Shown: piece after piece, positions 57,840 to 64,000 of the stretch
How positions within the stretch are numbered: the stretch's first letter is position 1
Layout: every line of letters starts with the position of its first letter
The notes under the pieces: generated by a model
The model's input: the letters and a program-made list of their open reading frames with translations, nothing else
Told to the model about the DNA's origin: nothing
Databases searched by the model: none
Source: Folioceros fuciformis
Lineage: Eukaryota; Anthocerotophyta; Anthocerotopsida; Anthocerotales
Length of the DNA: 64,000 nt
Direction of reading: 5' to 3'
Assembly (NCBI GenBank): GCA_049999805.1
Contig: JBNGIO010006249.1
Coordinates: forward strand, 255,589-319,588
Program-made: the position numbers and the translations under genes

Positions 57840-59642
57840 CTAGTCGTCATCAGCCTCCTCGTTCAACTTGTTGAGACGAGCAATCAAATTTGCCTTCCTC
57901 TGTTCGTAGGACAGTTTCTTGGTTTCCCACCTGCACCCCGGGACCAACCATCCATCAGTCACGTGCAGTAGATTTATCTCCACAAGCAGACGAAAAAGAG
58001 CGAGAACAGATACTTACGTCCTCATAACAGAAGGAACTTTCTTCTCGGTATGCTGGATGGAAGGATCGGCCCTGATTGCTGCGTGCACACTGGAATACAA
58101 CTCTTCAAGGTCATCGGGATCAACTCCGGCCTTGATGAACTGACTAAAGTTCGACTGGTACTTCTCCGGTTTCTCCTCCTGCAAATGCTGCATCCAAAGG
58201 TAACATGCCCCAGCAAGAGACCCTTAACATTTATAACTGGCAGCACAAAGAGGTTGAGGACGACAGAAACAGTCTGCACTTGCGTACTTCGGCACCCAGG
58301 GCCTGGCAAGGGAAAGAACACCGACCAACGCCTACCTTCATGTAGTCAGCAACATGGCCACCCAAGATGTATTTCCGATGGGTTTCCGGCTTCAGAGACT
58401 TCTCCTCCTTGCTGTACCCAGGAAATCGCTTCTCACTGTGAGGGATGTCCAAGCCACCGTCCAAAGCTCCCTGTGATAAGAGCCACATCGAATGTAAGAC
58501 AGTGTGTACACAATGAAGAGAACCCAACAAATCCCACATTCCTTTGAGAGACGGAATCCATCAGGCGCCTAGATGAGAAGCAAACTAAGCACAAGAACTC
58601 GAGTTGCCACCAAAAATTCACCTTAAGGGCACCAAACACCCTGTTGCCAGTTGTGGTTCTAGTCAGACCAACGTCAAGAAGAGCACGGAAGGGCCTCTTC
58701 TCCCCGCCAGCTTCAACGTTGTAGTCTTCACCAGCGGCCTGTAACATTGGCGGCCAGTTATTAGAAACTTAATCCACTGGTACAAACAGCAAGAACAAGG
58801 ACGAAGTTAGCCAAATTCATACCTTCTCATTGCCAACATACTCCTCATCCAGCTCATACTTTTTCAGAAGTCTCCGGGCCAACAGCAGCCCGGTGCAGTA
58901 CGCTGCACCACGAAAAAACAGAAGGATTGAGAATGGGTACCAACTAAACATCAACGTGTACTCTGTAATTCTCATAACCAGAATATAGCAGTGAGAGAGA
59001 GGGGAAAAGGGAAGGGAGCCATACCTGCAGCATAGTTGGTGAGGCCAACCTTCAATCCGTACCTGGGAAGCTCATGCGAGTAGGCAGCAACCAGGACAAT
59101 GTCACCAGCGAGGGTAGCATAGCTGATTTGCGCTACAATGTCTTTGTTGGTCTGCGAAATTGGTTAAGAACATCCATGACCATAACACAAACCAAGCAGA
59201 TCCCACACAACCTAAAACGTACCCTAAACCTAGACAACAGCGAGTCCATGCAAGGAGTTAGATCACCACCTCTAAATTCTTAGGATACGAATCGAACAAC
59301 GAAGCGGTATTTCGGAGTGTTGTATTTGTTCTTGTCCTGGGTCGTAAGACGAATACGAGCCCGATAGTCTGTCTTACCGGCTGGAAAACAGTTCAAAAGT
59401 TCAGGGAACAGCGACGTGAGACACGGCTGCATCTACGCAAATCCCAACAACGTGCAACAAACTCGTGGACGCTGGAACGCTGGATAACCTCTGCGGCGCT
59501 TGTACTTCACTTGGAACCTCTTGAAGTAAGCCTTGCTTTTGTGAGCCTTCACAAACGCCTGCGCAGACAGATGCAGGTCACAGGTTCAGCAGCGAGGAAA
59601 TTCCAGCAGCGGCTTGGAAGGGTAAGGTAGACAACGCACCAT
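57840..59642 (-). CDS. RPL5: Cytosolic 60S ribosomal protein L5 (uL18)
   Basis: Nine exons, 59642-59640, 59558-59489, 59380-59289, 59151-59025, 58902-58823, 58738-58622, 58470-58336, 58187-58018 and 57930-57840, encode 294 residues (Arabidopsis 301). RPL5 carries 5S rRNA into the pre-60S subunit. Diagnostic blocks are [91 protein letters not shown] and the final [18 protein letters not shown]. The first coding exon is only the ATG, as in many ribosomal protein genes. The next exon begins [15 protein letters not shown] telo-box-like AACCCTAA is found about 97 bp upstream of the ATG. Confidence 0.97.
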
Positions 59643-59738
59643 TGCGAAGGCGGCCTGAGGCGAGCTTCACTGCTCGAACCACAAGCCCCGTCGAAGAGAA
59701 CCCTTCAGAATTCTGCAGCCCTACTTAAACCAGACCAG

Positions 59739-59746
59739 AACCCTAA
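59739..59746 (+). promoter_or_regulatory. Telo-box-like motif upstream of RPL5
   Basis: AACCCTAA, about 97 bp before the RPL5 start codon, followed by GGGGCCCC. Telo-boxes together with GGGCC-type elements are common in plant ribosomal-protein promoters. Confidence 0.45.
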
Positions 59747-59749
59747 AGT

Positions 59750-61950
59750 GGTGGGGCCCCAGTTTAACAGAAGATGAAGAATTTTATGGAAGTCCACGAA
59801 AACTCGTTTTGCTAATTGAATACGGAGGTATGGAAACAAAGGCCCTGTGCCCCTATCTACGGCAACGTGGGATTCGCTAGGTACCATAAACAGATAGACG
59901 CCTCAGAAGCCTCTAGGGCTTATCCTTCCTTAGTGGACTGAAATAGAATTATGCTTCTTCTTTTATCATGTCCTCTGCGCTACTTTCATAGCATGCTTTG
60001 GTTCTTTTTTTGCACCAGTGAGTACAACTAACAAACAACTTATAGTTTACTTAGTTTAGAAACACTATCACAAAGATGATCACATATTGTATGGAATATT
60101 GGAAACTTTCATTAGACACATTTGGGCTTATGTTCCTAGTGTGTCAAACACAAGTGTCTTCAAGCATTTTTCTTTCACATCAACAATACTTGACAAAGAG
60201 TCATGCACAATATTTTGTGCATAACATGTGTCCCCTATGTCGTAGATGAATATAAACTCACTATCCCAAGTTTACAAATGCAAGTTGCCTTTTGCAAAGG
60301 CTTGGTTCTGTCTAGTATGCAACCAAAAAACATATTTTTACACAAACATTAAGTCTGCCTACCTACACACAACACATAATTTCGAAAACGCTTGCACTTA
60401 GGACATGGCTACATTACCTCATATCACAATTGTAGTTTGCAAAGACAAGCATAATGGGCTACCTTCCCCTCAACGTTACCTCTTCAGACAGGACATTATG
60501 CTAGATCATCGCCATGTGTAGTTGCCCGTACTTCTTGGTCTATAAGATACAACAAAACCCTAAACCTAAGAAGGGACTACAAGATGCAACAAACCCCAAG
60601 ATCCAATCCACAAAAGAAAAATTTTATAACAAACAACATGATAATATGAAAACACCACAAGTTAAGAGGACAAGGGAATTTGGTTGGCCCTTTCCTCAAA
60701 AATTAGGCATTGCAAAATTAATGGATACTAAAAGCTATCCGGCCCACAAGTTTTCTACGGAAAAGCTTCCTTGTCCACAAATTGCAAAGCACCCAATTGT
60801 AGCAAATGGAAGGACAAAACCTCCACAATATCTTCTCTCCTTTTGGTAAACTTGCTATTTCCAAAGGATCCCTGGTGTGAAATCCGATTTGAACAAGTTT
60901 TAGATGAGTCCTCAAGCTATGCATATAGTCTACTCCGTCATCCAAATTAGAGGCCCTTTCCCTCTTTGCTTGCAAGGTGCTGGCAATGGAATGAGCTTGG
61001 CCGTACTTTACAAATAAGAAGAAAAGCAAGCCTAGGATGGGAGCTTCACCATTCTAGGAAGGTTGTTTCTAATGCTTTGTGACCTCGAAAGAATCTTGGT
61101 GGAGTTTAATTGAGTTGCTAGAGAGGTTGTTTCTCGAGCCTATTGGCCTTGAAAGGATGTTGGTAGAGTTGAACTAAGTTGTACAAAGTTGTTTCTAAAG
61201 CCTTTTGAACCAAATTCTTCTTCTTTGGTAAGTATCAGGCTTACCAATCAATCTCCTTGCACTTGCATTGAGACTTGTTCATGTGTAAGGTCGTGTTGAT
61301 GTAAGCACTTACTAACCTCGCCTGTCCGGAAGTGTACTCAGCAAAACCCATATTAATCCTAGAAGGATGGATTTTTTCGCGGCGTCCCAAAACAATGAAC
61401 TTCAGAAAGCAGGCTTATTGAGCTTCATTTAGGAAAGCTCATAAGGGTGCCGCGAAGTAGAAAACCAAGTACTGTAGGTCAAGTACAAAAATCCTAAGAC
61501 GCCGAGGCATCTTGTACTGGAAGGATAGCATAAAACACGATACAGTATGTGAAGACAGACAGTGCTACATGTCGACCAACTTAAGCACCAGCATCTGGAG
61601 AGAAATCTTGCAGTGAGCTATCTGCAAAAATTGTTGGGAGAAGTGGCCAGCCACTACTATCTTGGTAGACTGTGAGTGAGCCCTACTCAGCACCAACACA
61701 GCAGTTACATGGCGTGTCACTGTTATCAGACATGCCACTGTCCAAGGTCAGATGCTGCTATCACGGCCAAGTATTTGACTCAAGCAGCCTTCACATACTG
61801 TACTTAAACCTCTTGCAAACTATCCCCGTGCTAGAAGGCAGTCCTGCAGTAAGCCACACTAGGGTGTTGGGTCTGAGTACTCAAGGAGCAGATGATTCAC
61901 AGGTCAAGGAACGGTATAATCGGCTCGACAACTTGTTCATCCCAACATGT
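59750..61950. other. AT-rich region without a recognised gene
   Basis: About 2.2 kb between RPL5 and the receptor kinase, AT-rich and without recognisable domains. Short open frames occur on both strands (for example 60,718-61,029 minus) but lack support. The last few hundred bases are probably the 3' untranslated region of the receptor kinase. Confidence 0.5.
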
Positions 61951-64000
61951 TCAAGCAAGCAGCCCAGCGTCAACGTAAGTATCTTTCTCTGAAACCTCCT
62001 TCCCAACCTGCTCAAGCAGCAAGACCACATGCTGGATTGTGGGTCTTTTCTGCGGGATGTGACTCACACACATAGTGGCTACGTCTAAAACTTGGAGCAT
62101 TTCGCTCTCGTAACCTTGATGTCGCAATAGGACATCAAAGGTCTCTTCTGCAGTTCCCTTATTCTTCATCTGCTGCACCCAAGACACCAGGTCAGCCACC
62201 CCTTTCTTGCGGGAGACCTCTACTGGCCGTCGGCGAGTCAGAAGCTCTAATACTACGACACCAAAACTGTACACATCGCCCCTCAGTGTGGCAATCCATG
62301 CTTGCCCATATTCTGGAGGGATATACCCAAGAGTGCCCACCAACTCAGTCGTCACGTGCGTATCAGCGTTGGCCAGGTGTCTTGCAAGCCCAAAATCTGC
62401 AAGATGGGCCTCAAACTTCTCATTGAGGAGAATGTTGCTGCTCTTTATGTCCCTGTGAACAATGTGAGGCTCACACATTTGATGGAGGTACGCGAGCCCT
62501 CTGGCAGTACCCAGTGCAATCCTTCGTCTCATGGGCCAGTCTAGCTTCGATCCACCGTCACTCTTTTCATGCAGCCAGAAATCTAGACTCCCGTTCTCCA
62601 TGTAGTTGTAGATGAGCAAACGGTCGCTCCCAAACCTACAGTAGCCTTGCAGAGCCACCAGATTCTTGTGCTGAATTCGACCCAGCGTTAGTAGCTCTGC
62701 TTGCACCTCCCGCTCAGCTTGCCCTGTGTCACCAGTCAATCTTTTGATGGCCACATGAGTTCCATCTGACAGGGTTGCCCGGAATACTAAACCAAAACCA
62801 CCACACCCTATGATGTTGGATTGGTCGAAGTTGTTGGTAGCCTTAACCAAGTCAGCCGGAGACAGTTTAGACAACTGATCATTGAGATACAGGTCAACAC
62901 TGAAACTAACCATCCCGTCATCTGTGTACTCAGTCTCATCATCAGTTGGTGACTTGACACGGCGTCGAGATAGAATGCACATCGTCAGCAAAGCCAACAC
63001 ACCGGCCAGACCAACGCCAACTCCCATGGTCAGTCCCAAGATGGCTCTTTTGCTTAGCCTTCGGTCATCGTACACAGGCAAATATGAGCTGTGAGGACTG
63101 GAGGCTGTGTCAAACATAGTGCCACATTTCTGCGACAAAGACCCACCACAAAGAAGAGGGTTACCAAGAAAGGAGGTACTAGGGAAGGAATCAAACTGGG
63201 GACCTTCAGGAATGGGACCAGAGAGGTTGTTATTCGAGACATCGAACAAAGCAAGAAAGTTCAGCGCTGTCAACGAGGAAGGGATAGGGCCAGACAGGGA
63301 ATTGTTGGCAAGGTTCAGGGAGTACATGTTACTCATGTTTGACAATGAGTCCGGAATAGGGCCAGTCAGATTATTGTGGCTCAGATCAAGGGCCATGACA
63401 CTGCGTAACCAGCCCAGTGCATCGGGAATCTGACCATGAAACTGGTTGTACCCAAGAAGCAGTGAAGGAGGAAAGGAACTCAACTTGGTGTATCTCTGAG
63501 GATAGGCACCACTGCTTGTGTTCTTTCTCACAAAGAGAACAAGCGTGGTAACCTCAACCAGACCAGTAGTACTCACGCTCTCTCCTCTAAAACTTGGGGC
63601 AGTGGACAGATTATGTGGAATAGGACCTGTCAAAGTGTTGTTTGAAAGTTCCAAGTAGATCAAATGCTGCAGGTCGCTAATCCACGGTGGTATAGAGCCG
63701 TTGAAGTGATTCCACGACAGATCCAACAATTGCAACTTGCTGCAGTTACCAATCCAGTCCGGAATTGGCCCCTTGAGACCACAAAACCCTACAGCCAGGA
63801 GCTGCAGGTTAGGAAATGGTGAAATTTTAGCAGGAATCTCACCCCCCAGCCAAGGATTCTTTGTCAAGAGCATGGACACCAAGGCCGTACATCCATCCAA
63901 CTCTGGTGGTATGCCCCCTGTGAGATTGTTAAAAGACAGAGATAAGGTTGTTAGGTTCTTCAACAGTCCGAGCTGAGGAGGGATCATCCCAGTGAGACTG
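61951..64000 (-). CDS. PSKR/PSY1R-type leucine-rich-repeat receptor kinase, 5' end outside the window
   Basis: One open frame from the right edge to the stop at 61951; the signal peptide and most LRRs lie beyond the window. Visible in order: LRRs, an island domain followed by SSFPPSLLLGYNQFHGQIP, three more LRRs (ALDLSHNNLTGPIPDSLSN), the GPIPEGPQFDSFPSTSFLGN and LLCGG cap, a membrane helix (ILGLTMGVGVGLAGVLALLT, about 63,040-62,975) and a Ser/Thr kinase. Kinase elements are all present: P-loop GCGGFGLV, VAIKRL, HRDIKSSN, DFGLAR, GDVYSFGVV. The island plus the EGPQF-type linker resembles receptors of the sulfated peptides phytosulfokine and PSY, acting at the plasma membrane. BRI1-like receptors are the alternative, but the short island and the linker favour PSKR/PSY1R. 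No intron is seen, as usual for this group. Confidence 0.9.
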   Translation of the reverse strand, partial: SLTGMIPPQLGLLKNLTTLSLSFNNLTGGIPPELDGCTALVSMLLTKNPWLGGEIPAKISPFPNLQLLAVGFCGLKGPIPDWIGNCSKLQLLDLSWNHFNGSIPPWISDLQHLIYLELSNNTLTGPIPHNLSTAPSFRGESVSTTGLVEVTTLVLFVRKNTSSGAYPQRYTKLSSFPPSLLLGYNQFHGQIPDALGWLRSVMALDLSHNNLTGPIPDSLSNMSNMYSLNLANNSLSGPIPSSLTALNFLALFDVSNNNLSGPIPEGPQFDSFPSTSFLGNPLLCGGSLSQKCGTMFDTASSPHSSYLPVYDDRRLSKRAILGLTMGVGVGLAGVLALLTMCILSRRRVKSPTDDETEYTDDGMVSFSVDLYLNDQLSKLSPADLVKATNNFDQSNIIGCGGFGLVFRATLSDGTHVAIKRLTGDTGQAEREVQAELLTLGRIQHKNLVALQGYCRFGSDRLLIYNYMENGSLDFWLHEKSDGGSKLDWPMRRRIALGTARGLAYLHQMCEPHIVHRDIKSSNILLNEKFEAHLADFGLARHLANADTHVTTELVGTLGYIPPEYGQAWIATLRGDVYSFGVVVLELLTRRRPVEVSRKKGVADLVSWVQQMKNKGTAEETFDVLLRHQGYESEMLQVLDVATMCVSHIPQKRPTIQHVVLLLEQVGKEVSEKDTYVDAGLLA

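Noticed and set aside
1-64000. tRNA, rRNA and snRNA genes
   Set aside because: A by-eye search for tRNA T-loop motifs (GGTTCGAATCC type) with matching acceptor stems and for rRNA blocks found none; a tRNAscan run would be decisive.

Overview
This window is nuclear DNA from a land plant. It holds spliced genes for chloroplast proteins (Mg-protoporphyrin methyltransferase, CGLD27, phosphoglycolate phosphatase), a COI1-type jasmonate receptor, a CASTOR/POLLUX ion channel, a PSKR/PSY1R-type receptor kinase and cytosolic ribosomal protein L5. Introns are short and even (mostly 80-130 bp) with GT-AG ends. Genes are GC-rich, while the AT-rich DNA between them is full of degenerate repeats. The COI1 pocket differs from Arabidopsis and the channel filter is of the non-legume type. 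I infer a seed-free plant (bryophyte or lycophyte) without being able to name the species.

Layout. 0-11 kb: a fatty-acid-hydroxylase-type gene (2.8-3.8 kb, minus), about 4.6 kb of repeat-bearing DNA without a recognised gene, then COI1 (8.5-10.4 kb, minus). 11.7-19.6 kb: a complete but dead Ty1/Copia retrotransposon on the minus strand with LTRs, primer-binding site, polypurine tract and all coding domains. A 2.1-kb insertion in its gag carries a PHD finger and two minisatellites. 19.6-25.5 kb: relics of a PIF/Harbinger transposase and other Copia copies. 25.5-30.9 kb: CASTOR/POLLUX (plus, 12 exons) with an apparent second copy of exon 8. 31.4-34.2 kb: an unrecognised multi-exon gene (minus). 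34.5-41 kb: AT-rich repeats, a 46-bp satellite and an F-box/kelch pseudogene.

41-59.7 kb is the gene-dense block: CHLM (+), CGLD27 (-), RRP15 (-), OBGM (+), PGLP (-), a UPF0114 protein (+), a DUF1664 protein (+), a small heat-shock protein (-) and RPL5 (-). RRP15 and OBGM are divergent with only 194 bp between start codons. CHLM/CGLD27, OBGM/PGLP, DUF1664/sHSP and CASTOR/unknown gene are tail to tail. The window ends inside a PSKR/PSY1R-like receptor kinase (minus, N-terminus missing).

The genes do not form one pathway. Two themes recur: chloroplast function (CHLM in chlorophyll synthesis, PGLP in photorespiration, CGLD27 in iron-linked plastid function) and ribosome biogenesis (RRP15, OBGM, RPL5). 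Four 100-N gaps mark places where the assembly broke at repeats. Exon borders were read by eye from splice sites, frame continuity and remembered family sequences; no search was run.
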